In this document: positions 10,026 to 21,529 of the stretch, one piece after another
Position numbering within the stretch: position 1 is the first letter of the stretch
How the letters are laid out: the number at the start of each line of letters is the position of its first letter
Assembly (NCBI GenBank): GCA_017979445.1
Contig: CM030715.1
Span: forward strand, 28,869,169 to 28,933,168
Direction: 5' to 3'
Source of the DNA: Akebia trifoliata
Lineage: Eukaryota > Streptophyta > Magnoliopsida > Ranunculales > Lardizabalaceae
DNA: 64,000 nt
Program-made: the position numbers and the translations under genes
The notes under the pieces: generated by a model
Seen by the model: the letters and a program-made list of their open reading frames with translations, nothing else
What the model was told of the DNA's origin: nothing
The model's database searches: none

Positions 10026-13000
10026 AACAGGGGATTTTAGTATTCTTCCAATGGTCCATGTAAAAGATCAATTTATTTTCTTTTGAAAAATTTTATTCTT
10101 ATGAAAAATATTTTCTGAAAATATATTTTCTGGAAAATGTTTCTTCTAAAGAACACTTTTTTTGAAAAATAATCTTTTCTGAAAAATATTTTCTTTTTCT
10201 TCTTTGAAAATTCGATTTCCATTTTGATTTAACTGGCCCGGTCCATCCTGATTGTTGGATCGAGGTGGACTGGGTCATTATTGTAAAAGAATGGGTTTAT
10301 TATTGGGTTGGTGCACCCATTTTAATTTAAAAAAATAAAATTTCTTTGATCCTTGAGGACAGTCATACACTTTGATCTCATCATTCACATCACTCACATA
10401 CATTCATCAATCACATGCATTCATTCAATAAACAACCCGGGAACACCCACGATAAGTTCGAGTCGTGACCTACTGGGAAGATTTCTAGACTCTAAGCTTA
10501 TTACGTGCAATGCATTTTTATCTGGCCACCCTTGCCCAAGCATACCTATATACCTTTCGATACGTGGTGACTTGGTTCGATATACCGTATAGGTGATAAT
10601 CTAAAACCTCAAGTCACTTCTCTGAAGCAAAAAATAGCCAGTTTGATCTCTAGTTGAGAGGTGGCGCACAATGCTGAGTAAGGGCCCACTTAAATACCTC
10701 TCGTCTAGAATAGACGTAGTCTATCCCCCTCGTACAGTAGGGTACAGCGGGGCAAGATCTTGCTTAGGCATCGGTTTTGACCAATAAGTACAATTGATAT
10801 ACTTATATTACCTTTTATACCTATGGGTACGAGTCAAGAGTTGTAGCTTTCATAAATATTTTGGCATCCCACGAGGGGACCGACCACGTACTAGTACTAC
10901 GTTGGCAATCGGGACATGTGACTGTGTGGCTTACAATAGGTCAAAGGCTCAGGTCGCTCCTGCCTGGGTGCATCAACATACTTCTCAGAATCACCTGATC
11001 AGATGGTATTGGTGCCCCCAATTTGCTATACCTTAAGGTACGTGACTGGAGTTGTGGGTTTCATGAATGACGTCGCATCTCCGAAGAGACCGGGCCACGC
11101 ACTAGTGCCACGTTGGCTAAATGGGACGTGTAAGTGCTCAAAACAGTAAACGTGCATGTGGTGTGTGCAAAACAGGGTAGGGTGTGCCCGGGGCCTTTTT
11201 TCAAACAAATGGGCCCATGGGTCCTGATCATACTATCATACATTTAATCAAGACCAAAATTATTCAAATCATATGAATATTCAATCAAGATCACATTATT
11301 CCAATCACATAAGCACAAAACATTACGATCAACATCAATCATGTATCTCAAGCAAGATTATGGTATGTTCGATAGGCAATCAACATAACCTAACAATATG
11401 GTCCGAATCATTGAAATAAGCCCATGGTTCCAAATCTTGCAAAAAAAATTTATATAGTCCAATCAAGATTGTTTTGGGGTGACCCACAATAACTCAAAAT
11501 TTTAAAGGATATCGAATTGAGGGTATAAATATGATTGATGAGATAAGAAGATGTTTTTATTTTGATTTTTGATTTTTAATTTTTTTTTTTTTAAAAAAAG
11601 TCAAGCCCTATCAAAAGAAGTTTAGAAAGCACAACCAAAAGACAAACATATGTTGCTGTTGGCAACATTTAAAAATTGATTTGCTTTATTATTATTATTT
11701 TTTTAAAAAACCTTTTAATCTTTTTTTTTTCCCCCTTTTTTTTTTTTAAAGAAAAACAAATGCGATCAAGAGTGGAAACCAAACACCGTAGATTTGTCGA
11801 GGTCATCGTCGAGATAAAAATCTGAAACAGGGGGTTTGGAAACGTTGGTCCAAATCAGAAATTTTTTTTTTCAAAACAACTTTCTGATTCAAGATAAAAG
11901 AATTTTCCTTTGTCGATCTCACCCAACTCAAACCAGATTTTTTATCGCGTTGATCAGGGGCTTCGAATGGGCGGATCGGAACGTAGATATTCTTCGATTC
12001 TCATCCTTAAAATCCAATCTTAACGACCTGATTAAAAATTTTCCACCGAAATAATCCAATTAGTCGATTTTGGTGACGAAGGAATTAAAAACGAAAACTG
12101 TTTCTGCCCCTTTTTTGCAGATTGATACTTCAACCGATGAGAACGCTCGATTACAGCAATCACCCTTTCTCACAAACTAAAATAAAACCGAATTTTAAAA
12201 GAAAAAGAGAAGAATAAAGAGCCAACATCTTGATCAGCCACCATTAACGCTCTGTTAGAGCTTGAAACCAAAGCGACATTATTTTTCCAGCTAGAAAAAA
12301 AAACCATGGAACAACCTTCTAATGGTTCGAATCTATTAAAAGAAAGAGGGTGAGAAACTGAGCTTCAACCTATCTCCACAGAGATCTTCATGTTCGAACT
12401 CGAGATTAGACGCACCAATCTTACAAGAACGGCTGACTGAAAAAAATAGCCATTAAACTGAATAGAAACATAGAGATGAGGCTCAAAACTGAGTTTAGGC
12501 AAGTGATTACTCGAACCGTTCATCTCACGTAGCAGATCGTACTCCCTACCCGATCCTTAATCCATCGTTCTCGTTCGATCAAGGGATAAAGGATGACAGC
12601 AAACTCCCATCGTCCAACCTCTAGATCATTCGAGATTCATAGAATCGATGCATGGTTTTGGAACCCTCAAAGAGCAGAGTTGTTGGGTCTGTTGAGACCG
12701 ACAGAACTGATGGGGACGAAGAGATACATTTTGTTCTCTTAAAAAAATGATTAAAGAATAAGTGAAAAAAAAAAATCAAAGAGATTTTCACTATCGGCAC
12801 CCCATTTATTGCGAAATTAATGGTTTAACAATTAGAATCCGATTTTACTCAACACCCCAAAAAAACGAATGGGAACTTTATTGTTGCTGTCCCCAACAGT
12901 ATACCCCAAAAAAAAACTTTGTTATTTTTTATTTATTTTTAAAAAGAAAGGTTTAAAGAACAAATCACACATGCTGCCCCAAAAACGGAAAAAAATAAAA

Positions 13001-13301
13001 AACAATAAAAACTAAAATAAAAAACTTCTCATGCTCAATAATCATTAAAACCATCCCTAAAAAAAAACCTTTCGAAACCTTGTATTATTTTAGGGTCACC
13101 CCGAATGATTCTTGATTGGATCATGAAGATTAACGTGTTAGATCAAAGTGCTCCGAGTAGAATCAGATAATTAATAATGTACCAACAACAATAAACAAAT
13201 AATAAAAAAACTAACTAAGAATTAAATAAAATAAACTAGAACAAAACTAGGTCAATTGCAATGCTCCCATACTTGGGGTTTTTCAAGTTTGATCCTCAAC
13301 G
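10026..13301 (-). other. Long untranslated leader of the Ogre-type element
   Basis: About 3.3 kb between the primer site and ORF1 in which I see no sustained coding frame. It contains an imperfect repeat (10817-11136), a run of GAAAA/TTTTC-rich DNA at 10075-10215, poly-T and poly-A tracts around 11575-11755, and a G/C-richer stretch at 10860-11220. Short open frames here lack recognisable domains. Confidence 0.6.
10817..11136. repeat. Imperfect direct repeat in the Ogre-type leader (period about 210 bp)
   Basis: 10817-10926 and 11027-11136 share a diverged block: TATACCT, a GTACG word, AGTTGT(A/G)G, TTTCATAA or TTTCATGA, GGGACCG or GACCGGGCCACG, ACTAGT, and ACGTTGGC followed by GGGAC(A/G)TGT. 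About two thirds of positions agree by eye. Confidence 0.6.
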
Positions 13302-13319
13302 TCCCCAGTGGAGTCGCCA
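13302..13319 (-). other. Primer-binding site of the Ogre-type element
   Basis: Minus strand reads TGGCGACTCCACTGGGGA one base after the LTR end (TTTCA at 13325-13321). It begins with TGG, complementary to a tRNA CCA end. Ogre elements are reported to use a tRNA-Arg type primer; I did not check pairing to a particular tRNA. Confidence 0.65.
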
Positions 13320-13320
13320 C

Positions 13321-15040
13321 TGAAAGCGCCCTCGATCCGCGGGGTGCGCGGATCCGCATTTGACTCTTGAGATTTGGGAGTCGCCACCTAGTTGTTAAGG
13401 TCTAGGAACCAAACTGATTCTAAAAAAGGCAAACTAATCTACGAAAGAGAAACAAGTCCGGGGATCACGTTACGGGATTGGAAGGTGTTAGGCACCAACC
13501 CCGCCCGGCCAAAGCCGGTCTCTACTAACTTCCCAAGTAAATTACATTGCTAAAACCTAGATAAAAATAAAAAACAAAAAATTTATACCTTCTCGATAGC
13601 AAGGATTTTGCTCTCTTAGATCTGACAAAAAGAGCTCCTTGTACCGTACTCCCTTGCTTAGTTCTTTCTCCGGATTTGACTTCGAATCTCCGAGATCAAG
13701 GTATCTCCTTATTTTTGGATTTAAACTTTTCAAGTTTATTACGGATTTTGGAGTGTTTTTGGAGGGCTTTTAGGTGTTTTCTAGGCTAAAATTGAAGGAG
13801 GGATGTTAGGTAAGGAGTTGGGGCTCCAAAACCAGGGTTTATGGGAGGCTAGGGGGGCTTTTAGACCTACTTCTCTTAGGGTTTATGATTTGATACGAAA
13901 ATAGGGTGTGAGGACCTCTATTTATAGATTTTTTTAGGGGTTGATTTGGATAGAGTTAGTGTTTAATTAGAGCTCTTTTAATTAGAGTTGTGTTTTAGTT
14001 AGACTTATTTTAGGTAGAATTGTGTTTTAATTAGAATTGTTTTTAGGTTAGAACTCTATTAGATAGAGTTATTATTTAATTAGAATTCTATTATGACTTT
14101 TGGTCTTATTTGTTTGACTTTTAATGTTTTAACTTTAGTCTTAATTGATTGACTTTTAATATCTTGACTTCAGTCTTGCTTAATTGACTTTAATTTTGAC
14201 TTTAGTCTCACTAGATTGACTTTAATACCTTGACTTCAGTCTTGCTTGATTTAATTTTAATTTTGGAGACCCTCCTCCATTATTTCTTTAATTCTTTGGA
14301 CCCCCAAATGGAGGGGTCCTTAAAGAAATATCCCACGAACCCTCAACAATTTTACCTGAAAGTCCGATTGATCGATTTCTTTAGTTCCAATTTTTAAATT
14401 AATTCCATTAATGTTTCACTTTAATTATTTAATGTTTTATTTATTAATTTCGAATTTTTTAATTATGAAAATTGTGAAATTACCATTTTACCCCCGGAGA
14501 GGACTTTTCACGTTTCAAGTCGGTTTTTAATGTTCTAGGATGTTTTAGAATCGATTTTTCGTAAGGAATTCAATGAAAATATTAGTTTGTGTCATTTATG
14601 AGATTTTTTGTGTGAAATGGTTATGAACTTTATGAGGGGCATTTTCGTAATTTTGTCAAATTCTGTTAAAATTGGTGAAATTATTTATTTGGTTTCGATT
14701 TGTTGTTTTATGTGTTTGAGAGAGTTTTCCTAAGCGTAACATAGGCTCTAAGGTTGTTTTGAGGATATGGGTATTTTGGTAATTTGGTAGTTTTTTAGTG
14801 ATTTTTATCGTGAAGCTTCTTTTTGGTCTACAAGATGATGATTTCTATGTTTCTGGAGTCGTATTTTCCTAGCGTAGCGTGGTTTCTAAGGTTTTGTCAA
14901 TTCGAGATACCTCATCCGGATTTCTGAAACATATCTGGTAACAAAATAAAGTAATGGAATACACATCCATCATTGGGAATCATTGCGATCGGGTTGACGA
15001 GTTGATTAATCAGGCGAGTGCAAAAATGGGGTGTCTACAG
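13321..15040 (-). repeat. 5' LTR of the Ogre-type element (LTR1)
   Basis: On the minus strand the 1720-base LTR starts TGTAGACACCCCATTTTT and ends CGCTTTCA next to the primer site, so it has TG...CA ends. A TATA box (CTATAAATAG, minus, 13918-13927) lies in the middle. The plus-strand base after it begins GGTCA, the expected target duplication on this side; the partner lies outside the window. A related LTR is at 33671-36587. Confidence 0.8.
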
Positions 15041-16211
15041 GTCAAGGAGTATTGGCATGTTGTTGAATCTAGAGTAACAGAACCAGCAGTCGGAGTTTTG
15101 TTGTCAAATACTCAAAGAGCAGATTTGGAAGGATTGAAGTTGAAGGACCTGAAGGCCAAAAACTACTTTTGTCCAAGCAATTGACTGATCAAACTTGGAG
15201 TCAATTCTTAGCAAAGACACCTCCAAGCAAATTTGGGACTCTACGAAGAAGAAATACCAAGGGAATGCGAAGGCAAAGTGTGTGTAGCTACAAAAACTAC
15301 AGAAAGAATTCGAGAATTAACGCATAAAAATAGAAGAATCGATTGCCAATTATTTTTCAAGAACGATGATGATCACCAACAAGATCAGGATCCATGGTGA
15401 GAAGATGGAGGATGTCACAATTATCGAAAATATTCTTCGATCGATGACGTCGAAATTTAATTTTGTTGTCTGTTCTATATAGGAATCCAAAGATATTGAT
15501 GAATCGTAGAGTTTTTTGCTGGTTCATGAGCAAAAAATTGTCCAGCAAGATAGAGAGGAGAAAGCCTCACGGGTAGCAGCTAATTCAAAAAGAGAAAAAT
15601 GGAAAGAGAAAAATGCACAACACAAGTCAGATGAAGATCATGTTGTTGATTTTAAAGGAAAGGGGAAGGGCCATGACAATAATCATTCAAATGGTTATAA
15701 ACCAAAGTCTGCAGATAAGTCGAAAGTTTAATGTTTTAGATATCATAAGTATGACCATTATAAACCAAAATGTCGAACTAATTTGAATAGGCAACGTGAA
15801 GAAAGATCTAATTTTGCAGAAAAAGAAGAAGAAGTTTCTCTTTTGATGGCATGTCATGAGAAAGAAGATGTCCACCAAAACTTGTGGTATTTAGATACCG
15901 GTTGTAGCAACCATATAAGTGGCAATAAGTCTGTGTTTTCAGAGTCGGATGAATCATTTTGCAACATAGTGAACTTTGGTGACAACTCTACAGTTTCTGT
16001 CATGGGAAAAGGCAATGTGAAAATCCATACCAAAGACACCTCTAATCAAAATATTTCTAATGTTTTCTTTGTTGAAGATCTGATAACAAATTTGCTTAGT
16101 GCTGGTCAATTCCAAGAGAAGGGATATGAGATTTCTATCAAAGATGGTTTGTCGCATTCAAGACGAAAAGTTGGGTTTAATAGTTTTTTGAATGTTTCCA
16201 CTACATCATGA
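15041..16211 (+). pseudogene. copia-1 gag end, zinc knuckle and protease
   Basis: Gag begins mid-protein (VKEYWHVVESRVTEPAVGV) right at the Ogre LTR border and is broken by several stops to about 15510. From there LVHEQKIVQQDREEKASRVA runs to a TAA at 15729. The knuckle reads CFRYHKYDHYKPKC, where the second Cys of CX2CX4HX4C is replaced by Tyr. The frame 15783-16211 has the protease-like DTGCSNHISGNKS, then MGKGNVKIHTKD and NVFFVEDLITNLLSAGQ, typical of the copia protease/GAG-pre-integrase region. The zinc-knuckle loss and the stops show decay. Confidence 0.8.
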
Positions 16212-17389
16212 CAACACCACTCAGTTATGTTTCTCTGTGAGATTGAAGGATGAGGCATGGCTGTGGCATTTTCGTTATGGGCATCTAAATTTTGGTGGTT
16301 TAAAAATTTTGCAGTAGAAGAACATGGTGAAAGGTCTTCCACAAATTTAAAACCCTTATCAAATTTGTGAAGAATGTGTTATTGGCAAACAACATTGAGA
16401 CCATTTTTCGGAAGAAAAATGATGGAGAGCAAAGAAGGTGCTAGAGCTTGTTCATTCCGATATATGCGGGCCCATCAATCCGACATCGAACAGTGGTAAA
16501 CGTTATTTTATAACGTTCATTGTTGATTACAGTCGAAAAACCTGGGTTTATTTTTTTAGGAGAAATCTGAAGCATTTACAGTTTTAAAAAATTCAAGGCT
16601 CTGGTAAAAAAAAGAAGCAAGAATGTTTATAAAGATTCTTCGCAGTGATCGTGGTGGAGAATACAACTCACAGGCATTTGTAAATTTTTTTTGAGGGGCA
16701 TGGAATTCAGAAGCAACTTATAGTAGTTTATACGTCACATCAAAATAGAGTTTCAAAGAAGAAGAATCGTACAATCTTGAACATGGTGCGGACTATTTTG
16801 GCAAAAAGTGGGATTCCAAGAAGTTTTTGGCCTGAAGCTGTAAATTGGAGTATTCACGTATTGAATAGAAGTCCAACACTTGCTGTTCAAAACGTGACTC
16901 TTGAAAAAGATTGGAATGGATGAAGACCAAGTGTCTATTATTTCAAAAATTTGGTTGCATTGCATATGTCTACATTCCAGATCTGAAAAGGAGAAAGCTT
17001 GATGACAAAAGAGAAAAATGCATTTTCTTGGTGTTAGTGAGTAGTTAAAAGTATACAAATTGTACAATCCTATCACTAAGAAAATTTTCATTAGTCGTGA
17101 CAGGGTTTTTGATGAAGAAAGGTTCTAGATATGGGATGAAAACAATGTTGAATAACGAATATAGGTTGATTTTGATGGAGAAATTGAAGATAGAAGGCAG
17201 CAGCCTTTGGAGAATTCACAACCTGTAGATAACGAGCAACAACTAGCAGTCAATCAAAGCATTGCAGTCGCTAAAGTTGAAAATGAACAACGATCTCAGA
17301 GAGTAAGAAGAAGACTTGCATGGATGGTGAATTATGAGGTTACTGGAATTGATAAAGTGTACTTATTGAACAACCTCTTGGTTATGTGA
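16212..17389 (+). pseudogene. copia-1 integrase, decayed
   Basis: Around 16250 the frame reads AWLWHFRYGHLNFGGL, the HH half of the integrase zinc finger, followed by ICEECVIGKQH, the CC half. At 16450 LELVHSDICGPINPTS and ITFIVDYSRKTWVYFF mark the core with the first Asp. Near 16640 VIVVENTTHR is an out-of-frame remnant of the second catalytic block. 16770-16910 reads TILNMVRTILAKSGIPRSFWPEA, then WSIHVLNRSPTLAVQ. 17207-17389 is the linker to RT (QPVDNEQQLAVNQS, RRRLAWMVNYEVTGIDK). Multiple stops and frameshifts; not functional. Confidence 0.75.
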
Positions 17390-18314
17390 AGTTTGGTGAT
17401 GAGCATAAAGTGTATAAACTTAAAGACTCTATATGGACTAAAACAAGCTCCAAGGGCTTGGTATAGTTGTGTAGAGGCTTATTTTTTGAAGGAAAGTTTT
17501 AAAAAAATGTCAATATGAGCATACACTTTTTTGTCAAAATTGGAGATGGAGGGAAGATACTTATTGTTTGCTTGTATGTTGATGATTTAATTTTCATTAG
17601 AAATGATAGCGTTATGTTTGAAAAATTTAAGCACTACATGATGCTTGAATTTGATGTCGACTCTTAGGATGTTGTATTATTTTCTTGGCATAAAAGTGGT
17701 TCAAACGCTTGTTGGTATTTTTATTTCTCGAAAGAAATATGTGCAGGAAATTTTAGACAGGTTTCAAATTAAGAATTATAATTCTGTTAGCACGCCAATT
17801 GAAGCTGGTTTAAAGCTCATTAAAGATTTTGAAGGAAAGAGAGTTGACAAAACTCTTTACAAGCAAATTATAGGGAGCCTGATGTATTTGACTGCAACAA
17901 GGCTAGATATGGTGTATTTTATGTGTCTTATAAGCAAATATATGAAGAATCCTACAGAAATGCATCTTCTAGCTGCAAAAAGAACTTTTTGATATTTGAA
18001 AGGTACTATTGATTATGGGCTGTTCTACAAAAAAGAAGAAAAGTCAGATTTGTTTGGCTTCATAGATAGTGACTATGCTGGAGATCCGAATGATAAAAGA
18101 AGTACATCTGGATATGTTTTCATGTTGGGCTTGGGAGCTATTTCGTGATCTTCAAAGAAGCAAGCAATCATCACTATTGAGGCTGAATTTGTGTTTGTTA
18201 AGCTATTTGGTTGAGGAAAATTATTGAAGAGCTACACTTCAGTCAAGAAGTAGCCATTATAATTTACTGTGACAACAGTTCAACAATAAAGCTTTCAAAA
18301 ATTCATGTTCTACA
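17390..18314 (+). pseudogene. copia-1 reverse transcriptase (N-terminal half missing) and RNase H start
   Basis: The linker passes directly from VNYEVTGID to YLLNNLLVM, which corresponds to a point well inside RT. About 200 residues of the RT fingers/palm seem deleted. The catalytic CLYVDDLIF is intact at 17570-17596. Then YFLGIKVVQTLVGIFISRKKYVQEILDRF and a frame to 17992. RNase H starts with FGFIDSDYAGDPNDKRSTSGY near 18055 and IYCDNSSTIKLSKIHVL at 18260-18308, where the solo LTR cuts in. Confidence 0.8.
18310..18314. repeat. Target-site duplication CTACA (left)
   Basis: CTACA directly precedes the solo LTR and is repeated at 20026-20030 directly after it. Removing the LTR and one copy restores the copia frame as HVL-HERIKHID. 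Confidence 0.9.
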
Positions 18315-20025
18315 TGTAGACACCCCAATTTGCATAAACCCGTTAGGAAAACTCAAATTTCATTGAATTGATTCCGATTTAGAACTCAAGATTTTCGATG
18401 GACCCGCATTGCCACTTGGCATCATTTTCATGCATACATGCATACATGTATCATGTCACATAGTTTGCATGCTCAACCTTATCCCTAATCCGAATCCATC
18501 GTCCATTCACCGCTCCATCACCCATACCATAACCAAGCCCAATTCCTAACCCTGTCTAAACCCAAGACAAAGTCTATTTTCTAACCTAAATCCAAATCAT
18601 TCTTTTAGGCCACTTTCAAAGCCCAAAGTCCATAACCCAAGTTCACTCTAAGCCCAACACTAAGCCCATTATCTCGCATCCCCTCAAAAGGTGACACATG
18701 TTGATCTCCCATAAGCCCTCAATACCCAATGTATTATCTAATTGGAGAGTCAACTCCCCCTTGTGAAAATCCAAGAATGCCTTTCCTAAAAAGGTTGGTC
18801 AAACCAAAAAGATACTTTGGTATTTAGTAATAATCAATAAAGTTGAGAAAACTTTCAATTATACCCTCAAAAGGTGGGAATCTTCAAGTACATACATGGA
18901 GTTCTCCCATTAATCAATTTCAAAAACATACATCCACCCTTACTTTATGAGTTATTTACAAATGAACCAAGATCTACTTTTCACCTACCACTTCACCTTT
19001 ACACATGTCATTCTCCTACTCACCCTCCCAAAAAGTACTTTATTATCCTATTGGTACGTTTCAAAAAATATCCTTCCACCCCTTACTTTATAAGTTATTT
19101 ACAAATGAACCAAGGTCTACTTTTTACCTACCACTCCACCTTTACACATATCACTCCCTTATTCACCCTCCCAAAAGTACATTTTTTTCTCTCACCTCTA
19201 TTTACAAAAAAATCAAATATTAAAGAATGCTTTTAGGATTTCTTCACAAATGTCATCTTTATCTTCATACAAATAAAAAATTCAAAAAGAAATAACCTAA
19301 ACTTTATGTCCATTCTCTTTATTTTTAGGGTTGGACCACTTTATCCTCAAAAGTTCTCCAAAAACTCTATAAATACTCTCATTTTCTATGAATAATGAAT
19401 GCTTTCAAGCCCTCATCTCTCAACCTAAAACTCTACCAAAATCCCCATTCTCTCATCTTCTAATTTCAACTCACTCAACCCTCAACCATCTCACTCAACT
19501 CTCAAGTCTACCTTTCAAGGTTCAAGACCACTAAGGGACAAGGTGGGGTTAAGATATAGTTTATTTGTTCTAAAACTTGAATCTTCTTCTTCTAACCCTC
19601 TATTTTATTTTCTTTTTAGAAATCCCTTAGGATGTAATGCATACTCTCTCCCATCCCCGGTAGATTGGATTAAGGTTCGATCAAAAGGATGGGGGTTGAA
19701 GCCCTTTTTACCTTAATTTCATGCATCATATTGTACACAATGCACACACTAACTTATGCATGGCAATGATGAAGAGATGTGTCACCTTCTTGATGGAATG
19801 AAACACTAAGTTTCTAGCCATGTATACATGCATCAAGGTTGTGGCCTCAAGGGAACTTCATCTTGGAGTCTCTCTAAAAGCTCAAACCTACATTCATATT
19901 CATAAATTTAATGTGACTACATGGGTCATTCTTTTTCATAGAAGGCCCTTAAGGTCACTTTGAGATTAAAATCCTTTGTTAAACAATGTAGCATTGAGGT
20001 TCATGGTGAACATTTCATGTCTACA
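18315..20025 (+). repeat. Solo LTR inside copia-1 RNase H
   Basis: A 1711-base block starts TGTAGACACCCCAATTTG and ends CATGTCTACA, with TG...CA ends and a perfect 5-base duplication CTACA. No internal retroelement coding is present, so it is a solo LTR (or non-coding LTR-like element). A TATA box (TATAAATA, 19368-19375) fits an LTR promoter. Inside, 18940-19000 and 19075-19145 are near copies (CCACC, TACTTTATGAGTTATTTACA, CAAATGAACCAAG). The family recurs in fragments at 26400-29990 and 48039-48990. Confidence 0.85.
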
Positions 20026-20213
20026 CTACATGAAAGAATCAAGCATATAGATGTGAAGTTTCACTTCATAAGGAATCTCACGAAGGAAGGAGTCATTGAT
20101 CTCATCCACTACAGAAGTCAATATCAAGTTACTGATATTTTTACCAAATCCCTCAAGTTGGCTACATTTTAGAAGCTGAGAAAGCTGTTTGGAGTTGGCA
20201 CGCTGGAATTAAA
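20026..20213 (+). pseudogene. copia-1 RNase H C-terminal end
   Basis: After the target duplication the frame reads HERIKHIDVKFHFIRNLTKEGV, then TDIFTKSLKLATF, the usual end of copia RNase H. It ends with a TAG near 20170, with further LRKLFGVGTLELN beyond. It joins in frame to the part ending at 18314. Confidence 0.8.
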
Positions 20214-20235
20214 CTGAATGTTTGCAAATTATTAG

Positions 20236-20248
20236 TTTAAGGGAGGGA
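20236..20248 (+). other. Polypurine tract of copia-1
   Basis: TTTAAGGGAGGGA lies just before the LTR start, in the position of the plus-strand primer. Confidence 0.7.
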
Positions 20249-20249
20249 T

Positions 20250-20505
20250 TGTTGAGTTACATGGTCTTATGTTTGACAAAGTCCTTGTTATTTATGTCAT
20301 CTAGTCTGTTGTGTAGTCCTAGTTTTAAGCATTTTGCAGAAGTGGCAGGTTGTTGCCTAGTCTTTAAGAGGTAGTGGTCAAGTTTTTTTATTAGTGGTTA
20401 GGTGTTTGTTGCTATTTTTATGCTTTTATCAATTGGTGTATTTGCCTATATAAAGGCTATTAATTAATGAATTCAATAACTGTAAAAAAAAGCAATCTTT
20501 TTTAT
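20250..20505 (+). repeat. 3' LTR of copia-1
   Basis: Starts TGTTGAGTTACATGG after the polypurine tract. A TATA box (CTATATAAAGG, about 20450-20460) is followed by an A-rich stretch ending near AAAAGCA. The right end is uncertain because the 5' LTR lies outside the window. Confidence 0.65.
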
Positions 20506-20584
20506 TGTGCTTTATTTGTCTTATTTTTTCCTTTTAAAAAGTATAACATTCATGTCGTATAAAAATAAAAGCAAAAAAGCTATT

Positions 20585-20770
20585 TTTTTGGCTTGATTAA
20601 AGGTTTTGAAAATAGACTGCTACTAAATTCCCATCAAACTCCCGAATTAGAAATTAAAATTTATCGACGCAAAATAATCTTTGGTAAGTTTTTTATTTTT
20701 ATTTTTAAGTTCGTGGAATTCTTTCCTCTACATCCATTGGCATTAGATCATCTTTTAGAAAGATTTTGAA
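20585..20770. repeat. Dispersed repeat D, partial copy
   Basis: Shares GAAAATAGACTGCTA...AAACTCCC, AAAATTTATCGACG and TCCTCTACATCCATTGGCAT with 21065-21250 and 23220-23400. Diverged; no coding content. Confidence 0.55.
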
Positions 20771-20964
20771 TCTTACTAAGTTAATAATGATAGACTTACT
20801 CTTTACACCTCCAACTTCTAATGCTACCAATAAAAAAAATTCTAATGCAAATAATATAATTTTTTTTTTTAAATTTTTAGGGTCGCGGTTGAATGTATAT
20901 ATAAATAATAGGAATTTTTAAAAGAAATACACTTCTTAAGTAAGTAAGATTTTAACTCTTGATA

Positions 20965-21250
20965 AGGGTCCTTTTACCTCAAATGGACTACCACATTAGC
21001 ATTTAAACGCCAGTCCTCTAGATTTCATGGAAAAAAAAAATCAGATCCATAAAAAAGAGATTCAAAAAACAATTTTTTGACTTTATCCAAGTTTTCAAGA
21101 TGAATGGCTATCGAACTTTCACAAAACTCCCAAATTTAAAATAAAAATTCAACGGTGAAAATTAACATATTTTTTATTTTCTTTTTTTTAAATTGACAAA
21201 ATTTTGTCCTCTACAACCTGGGGCATCGGATCATTCCTTATGATGCAACA
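20965..21250. repeat. Dispersed repeat D, fuller copy
   Basis: Begins AAGGGTCCTTTTACCTCAAAT and ends CTCTACAACCTGGGGCATCGGATCA. The same order of words occurs at 23135-23400. The lipase gene lies between the two copies. Confidence 0.6.
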
Positions 21251-21373
21251 AGATGAACTCAACATTTTAAGCGACGAAGTCTTACTAGGTTATTTAGGCT
21301 AGTATATATACAAAATTTTGTAGGAGCCACAGTTCTACATGAAAATCTACTTGTACAGAAATATATATTTAAA

Positions 21374-21403
21374 TTTTTTTTTTTTTTTTGGGGGGGGGGG
21401 GGG
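21374..21403. repeat. Homopolymer T16-G14
   Basis: Sixteen T followed at once by fourteen G (21390-21403). G runs of this length are rare in plant DNA. It may be a real repeat or a sequencing artefact. Confidence 0.8.
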
Positions 21404-21529
21404 ACCAGTCATTACATGGTTCGGGCCCTACTTACGGCACAAAAACTTCATTTAACACGACTACTTCTGTATACGATGCGGACTGATAACAACACCTTTA
21501 ATCTGTTACCCTTAATGGACACGTGGAGA

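Larger units (their letters stand above)
1..15040 (-). mobile_element. Ty3/gypsy retrotransposon, Tat/Ogre type, 3'-truncated by window edge
   Basis: On the minus strand the order is 5' LTR (13321-15040), primer site (13302-13319), long leader, an extra ORF1 (8832-10025), gag (6872-8638), protease (about 5793-6870), RT, RNase H, a second archaeal-type RNase H, and integrase running off the window at base 1. An ORF upstream of gag and a second RNase H after the first are hallmarks of the Tat/Ogre lineage. RT before integrase in pol marks Ty3/gypsy. Coding parts carry in-frame TAG/TAA stops and frameshifts, so this copy cannot be autonomous. It has inserted into a copia element that resumes at 15041 in mid-gag; the other half of that copia element should lie left of base 1. 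Confidence 0.88.
15041..20505 (+). mobile_element. Ty1/copia element (copia-1), 5'-truncated in window and interrupted
   Basis: A plus-strand copia-type pol can be followed through many stops: gag from 15041, zinc knuckle and protease at 15740-16200, integrase at 16250-17100, RT at 17390-17990, RNase H at 17990-18314 and 20026-20213, polypurine tract at 20236-20248, 3' LTR at 20250 to about 20505. Integrase before RT marks Ty1/copia; words such as CLYVDDLIF and LMYLTATRLDMVY resemble the plant Tork/TNT1 group. Its 5' part was separated by the Ogre-type insertion and should lie beyond base 1. A solo LTR sits inside the RNase H part. Confidence 0.85.

Noticed and set aside
18874..19236. 120-residue plus-strand frame with internal repeats
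   Set aside because: Sits wholly inside the solo LTR; the repeats come from a duplicated LTR segment.
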